The translations under genes and the position numbers were made by a program. DNA of 64,000 nucleotides from Xanthomonas theicola. Its GTDB lineage: Bacteria > Pseudomonadota > Gammaproteobacteria > Xanthomonadales > Xanthomonadaceae. The notes beneath the pieces were generated by a model. That model saw only the letters and a program-made list of their open reading frames with translations, was not told where the DNA came from and searched no databases. Below, one piece after another: positions 43,733 through 52,205 of this stretch; within the stretch, counting starts at the first letter, position 1, and every line of letters begins with the position of its first letter. The DNA lies in contig NZ_CP049017.1 of NCBI RefSeq assembly GCF_014236795.1, positions 3,822,001 to 3,886,000 on the forward strand. Reading direction: 5' to 3'.

Positions 43733-44003
43733 TACCGCTCATGGCAGATTGATGAAGTTTTACAGAAAGGCAGGGGCGGAGAGCAAGAGATACGCCCAAA
43801 ATAACGCCGAATCGTTCAAACGCATCTATAACGATGCCGATGTCAAATTGATCACCTTGGAAGGTGTCGATCAGCGATTGTACTACGCTGTTGAAATGCC
43901 AAAAATCAAGGGAATCTCTCTCTCCGGCATACGAGCGACCGGCGATGTCGGACTCATCGTGGCTGTTGCCGATGAGATAATAAAAAAAGATATCGTTGGG
44001 TAA

Positions 44004-44714
44004 TTGATCTCCAAACTTCAAGATGTCCGCATAAAGGCCGAGGACTTGAACGTCGGGAATACGATGTTCGATCCCGTGACCAAGCGATTCAACTTGATCG
44101 ATTTTGATTATTCAGAAATTTCATACGCTGTGACTGACGCGCACTACAAGGATATGTACCGGTCTCTCCATAGCAAAATCAAGCAGGATTTCATTGTCCT
44201 TTTGATCGACAGACTTGCGAAATACCCGAATAAAATAGAAAGGATGAGAAGCGCCAAAGAAACAATGGAAGATCGATTAGAAAACTTGGTCGTCGATAAC
44301 GGAAAACCAAGAATCTCCGACTTCAGGTCTGCCGTAGAGGATTTCGATAGAGACAACAGGATTTACGTATCGAGAGGGCTACGCGTTCTACTTAACCGCA
44401 AAGACATTGCAACAGTGGACGCCAGGACGCTTTCCGCCGCGGACGGCATGGGCATAAGACGTGACGCCGGCGACAATAACTATATAAGATGCGATGCCGG
44501 ATTCTTAAAAATGCATCGTCGGAATCGCCTCTTCTTCATCGAGAAAAAGAATGGCAATCTGATCCATATCCAATTCAAAGGCGGCGAATTCCATCCAGTC
44601 AAGATCACAAGCCATCGAGGTCTATTGACGTCGAGCGTGCAGCAAATGAGGACGGATAGATTAATCAACTACAAACAAGGTTTCGAACAGGAAACCAATA
44701 CCCCCCCTGAATGA
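44004..44714 (+). pseudogene. Toxin-like gene, segment 4 (kinase catalytic loop and C-lobe)
   Basis: Continues in phase directly after the TAA at 44001-44003: LISKLQDVRIKAEDLNVGNT. This carries a kinase catalytic loop with Asp (44043-44045) and Asn five residues later (44058-44060). The metal-binding strand FNLIDFDYSE has Asp-Phe-Asp in place of DFG (Asp at 44100-44102). The C-lobe continues AHYKDMYRSLHSKIKQDFIV and NKIERMRSAKETMEDRLENL, then a basic strand-rich part with NRLFFIEKKNGNLIHIQFKG. The frame stops at 44714, just after a C7 tract. Shifting by one base there joins it to segment 5. The lysine, Asp, Asn and Asp set suggests a catalytic rather than dead kinase before decay. Confidence 0.65.
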
Positions 44715-45411
44715 CGCATGGACTCTGCTGAAGGTAAAACTGAAGAATTCGAACTTCAACGACGCAGAATCCGCACGTTCAAAAATTGATGTGACATTCA
44801 CGCTATCCTATACCCATCCCGGGAACATGAAAAATTATGTGGAAATGCCGCGCCTGGAGTGGAACGAGGTCATCACGCACAAGCGAGGAAGGACACTATG
44901 GAGATTTTCTGCCGACATGTACCAACACTCTCCGGGCAGTCCGACTTTTTTCCCGTGGCGAAACAGATACATCGAGGCCTACCACTATGCAGGGACCGGC
45001 GATAAGTCCACCTTCAATGGCAATGTAAGGATTTTCGACAAAGATATGCATCCCGTTGGGGCAAAGAAAATCAAAGCCGCTTTGTCTGGAAAGGATATGG
45101 CTAGAAACGTCCGGAGTTACCTGCAGAGAAAGGGGGGGGGGGGGGTGATCGAGGTGACCATCACCGACTTTCCCGCTCTGCTCAAGAGACAAGGCGTGAG
45201 AAACAATATGCAGAGGTTGGTAAATTTTTCCGTCGGATTCAAAGGAAAGACATTCCTGAATTTCAACCAAGGCATCTCTCTGATGAAACACACGCCTGCC
45301 AAGGCTTTTGTTACCGTCAGTAAAAACATAAAACTTGCCAGGGGCAAGGTCAACACACGCGCCCCCGTCGATGTGGTGAAGGAGAGACCTTATCATCTTT
45401 CTGCCGGATAA
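44708..45411 (+). pseudogene. Toxin-like gene, segment 5 (C-terminal domain)
   Basis: In frame 1 the text runs on from PPLNDAWTLLKVKLKNSNFN through DVTFTLSYTHPGNMKNYVEM to a clean TAA at 45411. The ~230-residue domain is rich in beta-type patterns (RYIEAYHYAGTGDKSTF, NVRIFDKDMHPVGAKKIKAA, VIEVTITDFPALLKRQG, KAFVTVSKNIKLARGK). I do not recognise it. It contains a run of 14 G (45132-45145) encoding four glycines. Confidence 0.6.
45132..45145. repeat. Homopolymer G14 inside toxin-like gene
   Basis: Fourteen consecutive G within the C-terminal coding segment (RKGGGGVIEV). The present length keeps the local frame open. Tracts this long are prone to slippage in vivo and to error in sequencing. Confidence 0.9.
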
Positions 45412-45487
45412 TATCTCTAGTGTGGTTTCCCAATAGAAGATTGAACTATTATGCGGCGTGGTTGTCAAAGCGTTCTGCCTCCACTAA

Positions 45488-46649
45488 GGATGGTCTGAAC
45501 AACTCCCTCTGATCCTGCGACAATCGTACAAAGCCCAACAGGACAACGACGATGCAATTGTCTTTCGGCGACGCGGAGTACAACGGCAAGCGCAAGCAGA
45601 CGCGGCGCGAAAGGTTGCTGGCCGAGATGGATCAGGTGGTGCCGTGGAAAGACCTGCTGGCGCTGATCGCGCCGCACTATCCGAAGTCGGGCCATCCGGG
45701 CCGTCAGCCGTACCCGCTGGAGACAATGCTGCGCATCCACTTTCTGCAGCAGTGGTACGCACTGAGCGACCCGGGCGCGGAAGAAGCCTTGTACGACACG
45801 GCGTCGATGCGCCGTTTCGCCAGGATCGGCGGGTTGGATGAGGTGCCGGACGAGACCACGATCCTCAACTTCCGCCGGTTGCTGGAGACGCACGATCTGG
45901 CGCGCACGCTGTTCAACCGGGTCAACGCGCACCTATCGCGCAAGGGCCAGAGCCTGCGCGGCGGCACCATCGTGGACGCCACGATCATTGCCGCGCCCAG
46001 CTCGACCAAGAACAAGAACGGCGAGCGCGACCCGGAAATGCACCAGACCAAGAAGGGCAATCAGTACTACTTCGGGATGAAAGCGCACATCGGCGTGGAC
46101 GATGAGTCCGGGCTGGTGCACCACTTGGAATGCACGGCGGCCAACGCCGCAGATATCACCCAGGCGCACAAGCTGCTGCACGGCAAGGAAGACACGGTAT
46201 GCGGCGACAGCGGCTACACCGGGCTGGCCAAGCGCGAGGAGATGGCGAGCAAGCGCAAGCTGCGCTATCTGATCGCGGAGAAGCCCTCGAAGCTGAAGCA
46301 GATCAAGAGCAAGCGCGAATTGAAGTGGGCACAGCGCTGGGAGCACGCCAAGGCCAGCCTGAGGGCGAAGGTGGAGCATCCGTTCCGGGTGATCAAGCGC
46401 CAGTTTGGCTACGTCAAGGTGCGCTATCGCGGCCTGGCGAAGAACACGGCGCAAGTGCTGACGCTGTTTGCGCTGTCGAACCTGTGGCTGAAGCGAAAGC
46501 AGTTGCTGCCTGTCGTGGGGAGGGTGTGCCTGTAATCCGGGAAATACCCCGGAAATGCGCCGGAAACGGCGAAAAACCGAGGGTCTGAGCGCCGTGGGCG
46601 TGGTCGATATGGCTTGCCTCATCCTCCGACCGCGTTGATCAGACTATCC
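45488..46649 (+). mobile_element. IS1478-like IS5-family element, copy 1
   Basis: Ends GGATGGTCTGAACAA and, inverted, GGATAGTCTGATCAA, flanked by CTAA at 45484-45487 and 46650-46653 (4-bp YTAR duplication). Length 1162 bp, same as copy 2 at 57365-58526 and identical in predicted protein. It lies 76 bases after the toxin-like gene. Confidence 0.92.
45552..46535 (+). CDS. IS1478-like IS5-family transposase, copy 1
   Basis: 327 residues from ATG 45552. Classic IS5-group transposase: QLSFGDAEYNGKRKQTRRER and PHYPKSGHPGRQPYPLETML, then RIHFLQQWYALSDPGAEEAL. The DDE core has GGTIVDATIIAAPSSTKNKN (first Asp), TVCGDSGYTGLAKREEM (second Asp) and LRAKVEHPFRVIKRQFGYVK (Glu). Intact, and identical in translation to copy 2, implying recent transposition. 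Confidence 0.95.
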   Translation: MQLSFGDAEYNGKRKQTRRERLLAEMDQVVPWKDLLALIAPHYPKSGHPGRQPYPLETMLRIHFLQQWYALSDPGAEEALYDTASMRRFARIGGLDEVPDETTILNFRRLLETHDLARTLFNRVNAHLSRKGQSLRGGTIVDATIIAAPSSTKNKNGERDPEMHQTKKGNQYYFGMKAHIGVDDESGLVHHLECTAANAADITQAHKLLHGKEDTVCGDSGYTGLAKREEMASKRKLRYLIAEKPSKLKQIKSKRELKWAQRWEHAKASLRAKVEHPFRVIKRQFGYVKVRYRGLAKNTAQVLTLFALSNLWLKRKQLLPVVGRVCL

Positions 46650-46655
46650 CTAACG

Positions 46656-46791
46656 GGCTGCTGAAATACTTATTTCCGGGGTGAATTTTGATACGTTTCC
46701 CGCCCAAAATGACGCACGCCAAATGAAAGTTCAATGACTTGCATGGCAAGTCATTGACTTTCGAGGGCTGTCGACCAGTATTTCAGCAGCC
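46656..46791. repeat. Short segment bounded by perfect 15-bp inverted repeats
   Basis: GGCTGCTGAAATACT at 46656-46670 is repeated inverted at 46777-46791. Allowing two mismatches the repeats extend outward to about 20 bases (TARCRGGCTGCTG...). In the middle, CAATGACTTGC (46732-46742) and GCAAGTCATTG (46746-46756) form a perfect 11-bp hairpin with a 3-base loop. The right repeat overlaps the stop region of an IS5-type transposase remnant, so this is either the non-coding end of that IS or a small non-autonomous (MITE-like) derivative. Confidence 0.65.
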
Positions 46792-47172
46792 TGCTAAGAG
46801 CCGCCACAAAAACCCGGAAAGATGCCGTAAGCAAATGATGGAGCAAGCAAGTGAGAGCAGCGCCAAGTGGCTATCAATGCGGCGTTCAAAGCGAATGCGC
46901 AACTTGCCCCTCCCTGCAAACCAGGCATGGGCGCGCTCGACGACCCCGCGATGACGGCCCAGGCGATCGTGGCGTTCGATGCCCTTGCGCGCGATCCGCG
47001 CAATGACGCCGCGCTGCTTGAGGGAGTTGCGGCAACGGCATGTCATCGGCCTTGTCGGCGTGCAGTTTGTCTGGCCAGCGTCGCGGGCGCCCCGATTTTC
47101 CGGAGATGGGAGGCAAGGCATCAACCAGCTCCTCAAACACGACCGCGTCGTGCCGATTGGCGCCGGTGACAC
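46783..47172 (-). pseudogene. IS5-family transposase, C-terminal remnant
   Basis: One minus frame contains TGANRHDAVVFEELVDALPP and WPDKLHADKADDMP. After a frameshift near 47040, another contains LKQRGVIARIARKGIERHDR, the Glu-region GVVERAHAWFAGRGKLRIRF and the ending LALLSLACSIICLR. This is the second half of an IS5-type transposase lacking its N-terminus. It is interrupted upstream by an IS30 remnant end at about 47173. Confidence 0.75.
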
Positions 47173-47655
47173 AGCTTAGACTCAAGTTCCCAGTGCAACA
47201 CCTCACAGAGCGCAGGAGGTTGCGCTGGGCAAACAGTCCAGTCATCTGCGTGTTGAGGAACGCGCGGTGCTGCAGGTGGAGCGCGATCGAGGAACGCGCT
47301 TGCGCAAGATCGGTCGCCGGTGGGGACGCCGTGCATCGACGCTGGGCCGCCAGGTCGGTGGTCTGCAAGGGCCGGTGTCCTGTGCGCACGCGGCGGCGGC
47401 GGCCTATCGCTCGCGCCGATCGCGCTGCGTGCGGCCGCACCGGCTGGCCGAGGGATCGCCGTTGTTCCGGTTCGTCCATGACCGGCTGGTGTTCGATCGC
47501 TGGTCTGCGCAGCAGATCGCGGCCACCCTGTGAACCATGCCTCTTGATGACGCCCGTCAGCGGGCCGGCCATGAGACGATCTACGCACACCCGCGAGGTG
47601 GGCTGAAGAAGGCGCTGGTCGATGCCTTGCGACAGGGCAAGCCGGCACGCGGCTG
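47173..47655 (+). pseudogene. IS30-family remnant (5' half)
   Basis: Starts with the IS30 end AGCTTAGACTCAA, also present at 31207. It then reads SSHLRVEERAVLQVERDRGT, LGRQVGGLQGP, LFRFVHDRLVFDRWSAQQIA and, after a stop and frame change, HETIYAHPRGGLKKALVDAL. The catalytic half is missing. It is clearly diverged from the intact IS30 at 30.1 kb. Confidence 0.75.
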
Positions 47656-47659
47656 TTGT

Positions 47660-47800
47660 CGCGCCATATCGACTTTGCGGCGATCGCCCAGGCGGTGGAC
47701 GCGAAGCTGACCTTGGGAACGGGTCGGCGTGGGGCCGTTCGGCCTGGCCGACGGGGGAATGGTCAAGCTGCTGCTTTTGCAGCAGTTGTACAACTCAAGC
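47660..47800 (+). pseudogene. IS5-family transposase, N-terminal fragment
   Basis: A plus frame reads IDFAAIAQAVDAKLTLGTGR, and another continues GGMVKLLLLQQLYN, the usual opening of one IS5-family transposase group. It fades into unrelated sequence within about 150 bases. From 47800 to 48125 I see nothing but GC-rich sequence with no supported gene. Confidence 0.55.
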
Positions 47801-48125
47801 AGGGCGGCGAGGTGGGCCAGGATTGGAGCGATGCCGAGCGGGCGCAGAAGGATGTGCAGGCGCGGTCGCTGGGTGGCTCGACCAGCAACGGCGCCGCGGC
47901 CAGGGCCAGCCGCAGCGCCAGTGGCAGGCGCTGCGCTAGGAGCGAAAAGCAACGGGGTCGGTGTCCTCGAGCGTCCTGCAGGGCGGTGGCCGGCGGCCAG
48001 GATGCGGGAATCGCCGCGGCCCCGCCGTGGTGCCGGTCGGGTGGGCCGGCGCCGCGCGCGGCCGCCCGTTCACGCCGCGTGCCATGGGAAACCAAGCCGT
48101 ATTGCGGATGCCCTACAATCGGCGG

Positions 48126-48557
48126 ATGCGTCATGGGGCCATCCACATCTCGAGCAGCCTGGCGATTCCGCAGAGCGAAATCGTCGAGCGCTTCGTGCGC
48201 GCCAGCGGCGCCGGTGGGCAGAACGTCAACAAGGTCTCCAGCGCGGTGGAACTGCGTTTCGACCTGGCCGGCTCGCCGTCGCTGCCGGAGTCGTTGCGTG
48301 CGCGCTTGCTGGCGCGGCGCGACCGCCGCATCACCGCCGAGGGCGTGCTGGTGATCGATGCGCAACGCTTCCGCACCCAGGACCGCAACCGCGACGATGC
48401 GCGCCAGCGTCTGGCCGAGTTCATCGCCACCGGGCTGTCGGTGCCGAAGCGGCGCATTGCCACCAAGCCCTCGCACGGCGCCAAGCTGCGGCGCCTGGAC
48501 GCCAAGCGCGAGCGCAGCCGGATCAAGCGTGGCCGCTCGCCCGGCCGCTGGGAGTGA
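48126..48557 (+). CDS. arfB: Alternative ribosome-rescue factor ArfB (YaeJ)
   Basis: 143 residues from ATG 48126 (an in-frame ATG at 48108 is possible). A small release-factor-like domain with the catalytic GGQ in VRASGAGGQNVNKVSSAVEL, followed by RITAEGVLVIDAQRFRTQDR and the basic tail PHGAKLRR-like, ending KRERSRIKRGRSPGRWE, which threads into the empty mRNA channel. ArfB hydrolyses peptidyl-tRNA on stalled ribosomes independently of tmRNA. It is co-directional with, and 3 bases from, the acyltransferase gene. Confidence 0.93.
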   Translation: MRHGAIHISSSLAIPQSEIVERFVRASGAGGQNVNKVSSAVELRFDLAGSPSLPESLRARLLARRDRRITAEGVLVIDAQRFRTQDRNRDDARQRLAEFIATGLSVPKRRIATKPSHGAKLRRLDAKRERSRIKRGRSPGRWE

Positions 48558-48560
48558 CTT

Positions 48561-49163
48561 TTGACCGAACGCGATTTCTCGTTGCCGCCCCCGACCCCGA
48601 ACATGCCGATGGTCAAGCCCAGCCGCTTGGGCCGCTGGCTCGGCCGTACCGCACTGCGCCTGACCGGCTGGCGGGTGGTGGGCCAGTTTCCGGACGAGCC
48701 GAAGCTGGTGATGATCGTCGCCCCGCACTCGTCCAACTGGGACGGTTTCCTGGGCTTTGCGGTCAAGTTCGCCGTCGGCTTCGAGGTCCGCGTGCTCGGC
48801 AAGGCCCAACTGTTCTGGTGGCCGCTGGGTCCGCTGCTGCGCAAGCTCGGCGGCATCCCGCTGGACCGCAAATCGCCGCGCGGCGTGGTCGAACAGGCGG
48901 TGGCGCTGATCCGCGCCGCGCCGCGCATGTGGTACGTGATCACCCCCGAAGGCACGCGCAAGCGCGTGGAGAAGTGGAAGGCCGGTTTCTGGAAGATCGC
49001 CCACGACGCCGAGATCCCGATCTTCCCGGTCTACTTCGACTATCCCAGCCGCATCGTCGGCCTTGGTCCGCTGTTCCAAACCAGCGCCGACATGCACGCC
49101 GACATCGCCGCGATCCGCAGCTGGTACCGGCCGTGGCGCGGCAAGCACCGCGATACGCTGTGA
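48561..49163 (+). CDS. PlsC-like lysophospholipid acyltransferase family protein
   Basis: 200 residues if the TTG at 48561 is used (GGGAG lies upstream at a suitable distance); ATG 48603 is the alternative. The acyltransferase H-x4-D motif is APHSSNWDGFLGF, with the partner block FWWPLGPLLRKLGGIPLDRK and the E-G-T-R motif in VITPEGTRKRVEKWKAGFW. It closes with IPIFPVYFDYPSRIVGLGPL. Family members acylate lysophosphatidic acid or related lipids at the inner membrane; this short version resembles the group often annotated simply as a 1-acyl-glycerol-3-phosphate acyltransferase family. Confidence 0.85.
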   Translation: MTERDFSLPPPTPNMPMVKPSRLGRWLGRTALRLTGWRVVGQFPDEPKLVMIVAPHSSNWDGFLGFAVKFAVGFEVRVLGKAQLFWWPLGPLLRKLGGIPLDRKSPRGVVEQAVALIRAAPRMWYVITPEGTRKRVEKWKAGFWKIAHDAEIPIFPVYFDYPSRIVGLGPLFQTSADMHADIAAIRSWYRPWRGKHRDTL

Positions 49164-49359
49164 GACGCTGAGGATGCCGCATCGATCCGGATGCCGTGCC
49201 TGCAGGGGCGGCGGTCGCCCGGCCATCTTTCCGCAGGCCGGGCCGCAGCCGGGGGGGGATCGCGCGCCGCCCAGATCCAATGGCACATGCCCACGCCGCG
49301 CAAAGCGCGTAGCGTGCGCTGCTGCCCCGCCACCATGTCCCCGTCAGGAGTTCCACCCC

Positions 49360-51525
49360 ATGTCGCGTACCGTCGTTCTGGCCGCCGCCGTCAGCCTGGC
49401 GCTGGCCGCCTGTTCCGGTAAGGAGTCCACCCCCGTGCCCGCCGCCCCCGCCGCCTCGCAGAGCCCCGCCCCCGCCAATCCGCTGTTGAGCGCCAGCACG
49501 CTGCCGTTCCAGGCGCCGCCGTTCGACAGGATCAAGGACGCCGACTACCTGCCCGCGTTCGAAGAGGGCATGAAGCAGCACCTGGCCGAGATCCGCAAGA
49601 TCGCCGACAACGCCGAGCCGGCCAGCTTCGCCAACACGATCGAGGCGATGGAGCGCAGCGGCGAGACCTTGAACCGGGTCAACCGCATCTTCTTCGGCCT
49701 GGTCCAGGCCGACACCAACGACGCGCGCCAGAAGGTCCAGGAAACGGTGGCGCCGAAGCTGGCCGCGCACCAGGACGAGATCAGCCTGGACCCGACGCTG
49801 TTCGCGCGGATCAAGTCGGTGTACGACCAGCGCGACACGCTGAACCTGGAGCCGGAGCAGAAGCGCCTGGTCGAACGCGACTACGAGGAATTCGTGCGCG
49901 CCGGCGCGCAGCTGTCCGATGCCGACAAGGCGACCCTGCGCAAGCTCAACGTCGAGGAAACCACGCTGGCCACCCAGTTCCATACCAAACTGGTCGCAGC
50001 CAGTGCCGCCGGTGCGGTGGTGGTGGACGACAAGGCCAGGCTCGATGGCCTGTCCGCGGGCGACATCGCCTCGGCCGCGCAGGACGCCGCGGCGCGCAAG
50101 CTCGACGGCAAGTACCTGCTCGCGCTGCAGAACACCACCCAGCAGCCGGTGCTGGCCTCGCTGAAGGATCGCGACCTGCGCGCCCAGGTGATGGCCGCCT
50201 CGCAGTCGCGCGCCGAGAAGGGCGACGCCAACGACACCCGCCAGACCGTGCAGCGCCTGGCCCAGTTGCGCGCGCAGAAGGCCAAGCTGCTCGGCTTCGA
50301 CAGCTACGCCGCCTACAGCCTAGGCGACCAGATGGCCAAGACCCCGGCCGCGGCGCTGAAGCTGCTCACCGACACCGTGCCGGCCGCCACCGCCAAGGCG
50401 CGCAGCGAAGTCGCCGAGATGCAGAAGGTGATCGATGCGCAGCACGCTGGTTCAAAGACGGGCGGCTTCAAGCTCGCCGCCGCGGACTGGGATTTCTACG
50501 CCGAGCAGGTACGCAAGGCCAAGTACGACCTGGACCAGTCGCAGATCAAGCCGTACTTCGAACTGGACAACGTGCTCAAGAACGGCGTGTTCTACGCCGC
50601 CACCCAGTTGTACGGCATCACCTTCAAGGAACGCACCGACATCCCGACCTACCACGCGGACATGAAGGTCTACGAGGTGTTCGACCAGGACGGCAGCTCG
50701 CTGGCGCTGTTCTACACCGATTACTTCAAGCGCGACAGCAAGTCCGGCGGCGCGTGGATGGACGAGTTCGTCGGTCAGAACGGCCTGACCGGCGCCAAGC
50801 CGGTGGTCTACAACGTCTGCAACTTCACCAAGCCCGCGCCCGGCCAGCCGGCGCTGCTCAGCTTCGACGACGTCACCACCCTGTTCCACGAGTTCGGCCA
50901 TGCGCTGCACGGCATGTTCTCCAAGGTGAAGTACCCGTCGATCGCCGGCACCAGCACCTCGCGCGACTTCGTCGAGTTCCCGTCGCAGTTCAACGAGCAC
51001 TGGGCCTCCGATCCGAAGGTGTTCGCGCACTACGCCAGGCACTACCAGACCGGAGCGGCGATGCCGGTCGAGCTGGTGGAGAAGATCAAGCAGGCGCGCA
51101 CCTTCAACCAGGGCTATGCGACCACCGAATACTTGTCGGCGGCGCTGCTCGACCTGGCCTGGCACACCCAGCCAGCCGACGCGCCGCTGCAGGACGTGGA
51201 CAAGTTCGAAGCCGACGCGCTGAAGAAGTTCAAGGTGGACCTGGCCGAAGTGCCGCCGCGCTACCGCACCACCTATTTCGACCACATCTGGGGCGGCGGC
51301 TACTCGGCCAGCTACTACGCCTACTTCTGGGCCGAGGTGCTGGACGACGATGCGTTCGAATGGTTCAAGCAGAACGGCGGCCTGTCGCGCAAGAACGGCG
51401 ACATCTTCCGCGGCAAGATCCTCTCGCGCGGCAACACCGTCGACCTGGCCACCCTGTACCGCGATTTCCGCGGCAAGGACCCCAGCGTCGAGCCGCTGCT
51501 GGAGAACCGCGGCCTGAAGGACTGA
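49360..51525 (+). CDS. dcp: M3-family peptidyl-dipeptidase lipoprotein (Dcp-like)
   Basis: 721 residues from ATG 49360 (AGGAG upstream). The lipoprotein signal is VVLAAAVSLALAACSGKE, lipobox LAAC, so it is membrane-anchored on the periplasmic side. The zinc site is TLFHEFGHALHGMFSKVKYP, with the downstream Glu in FVEFPSQFNEHWA and the His/Tyr substrate region FDHIWGGGYSASYYAYFWAE. It cleaves C-terminal dipeptides from oligopeptides. A run of eight G (49251-49258) lies about 100 bases upstream in the leader. Confidence 0.93.
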   Translation: MSRTVVLAAAVSLALAACSGKESTPVPAAPAASQSPAPANPLLSASTLPFQAPPFDRIKDADYLPAFEEGMKQHLAEIRKIADNAEPASFANTIEAMERSGETLNRVNRIFFGLVQADTNDARQKVQETVAPKLAAHQDEISLDPTLFARIKSVYDQRDTLNLEPEQKRLVERDYEEFVRAGAQLSDADKATLRKLNVEETTLATQFHTKLVAASAAGAVVVDDKARLDGLSAGDIASAAQDAAARKLDGKYLLALQNTTQQPVLASLKDRDLRAQVMAASQSRAEKGDANDTRQTVQRLAQLRAQKAKLLGFDSYAAYSLGDQMAKTPAAALKLLTDTVPAATAKARSEVAEMQKVIDAQHAGSKTGGFKLAAADWDFYAEQVRKAKYDLDQSQIKPYFELDNVLKNGVFYAATQLYGITFKERTDIPTYHADMKVYEVFDQDGSSLALFYTDYFKRDSKSGGAWMDEFVGQNGLTGAKPVVYNVCNFTKPAPGQPALLSFDDVTTLFHEFGHALHGMFSKVKYPSIAGTSTSRDFVEFPSQFNEHWASDPKVFAHYARHYQTGAAMPVELVEKIKQARTFNQGYATTEYLSAALLDLAWHTQPADAPLQDVDKFEADALKKFKVDLAEVPPRYRTTYFDHIWGGGYSASYYAYFWAEVLDDDAFEWFKQNGGLSRKNGDIFRGKILSRGNTVDLATLYRDFRGKDPSVEPLLENRGLKD

Positions 51526-51541
51526 GTAACCGTCTTCCGAG

Positions 51542-52162
<621 letters not shown>

Positions 52163-52200
52163 GGCGAATTGGCGAATTGGCGAATTGGCGAATTGGCGAA
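52163..52200. repeat. Tandem octamer repeat (GGCGAATT)n
   Basis: GGCGAATT is repeated head-to-tail 4.75 times without mismatch. It lies exactly at the junction between the IS30 remnant and the HipA-like fragment. Confidence 0.9.
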
Positions 52201-52205
52201 CGGCA

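Larger units (their letters stand above)
42698..44000 (+). pseudogene. Toxin-like gene, segment 3 (kinase N-lobe), split by IS5 element
   Basis: Frame 2 from 42698 reads ...FLGETRRIGCPPAWYKRENI, then ASTERTAEGMIFEDP up to the IS5 junction. After the element, with one TA kept, it continues as TAHGRLMKFYRKAGAESKRY in phase. This looks like a kinase N-lobe: a degenerate glycine loop (STERTAEGMIFED), the beta-3 Lys in LMKFYR (codon 43755-43757), an alpha-C helix with Glu (AQNNAESFKRIYN), and a hinge LYYAVEMPKIKGISLSGI. The helix VADEIIKKDIVG ends at the premature TAA 44001-44003. Confidence 0.65.
39566..45411 (+). pseudogene. Large DUF6543/dermonecrotic-toxin-like protein with kinase-like domain, split by two IS elements
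   Basis: With the IS1595 element (plus one 8-base duplication) and the IS5 element (plus one TA) removed, about 3.95 kb remain, encoding roughly 1300 residues. The order is a variable N-terminus, a toxin-like region (about residues 120-720) resembling the DUF6543 dermonecrotic-toxin-like family of Pseudomonas and Xanthomonas, a protein-kinase-like domain, and an unrecognised C-terminal domain. Further lesions are a frameshift near 42700, a TAA at 44001-44003 and a frameshift at the C7 tract 44701-44707. Base composition is much AT-richer than neighbouring genes, pointing to horizontal origin. A secreted toxin or effector role is inferred from the architecture; no secretion signal or chaperone gene was recognised. 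The segments follow as separate entries. Confidence 0.75.

Noticed and set aside
45416..45487. Terminator for the toxin-like gene
   Set aside because: I could not find a convincing hairpin with a T-run before the IS1478-like element.
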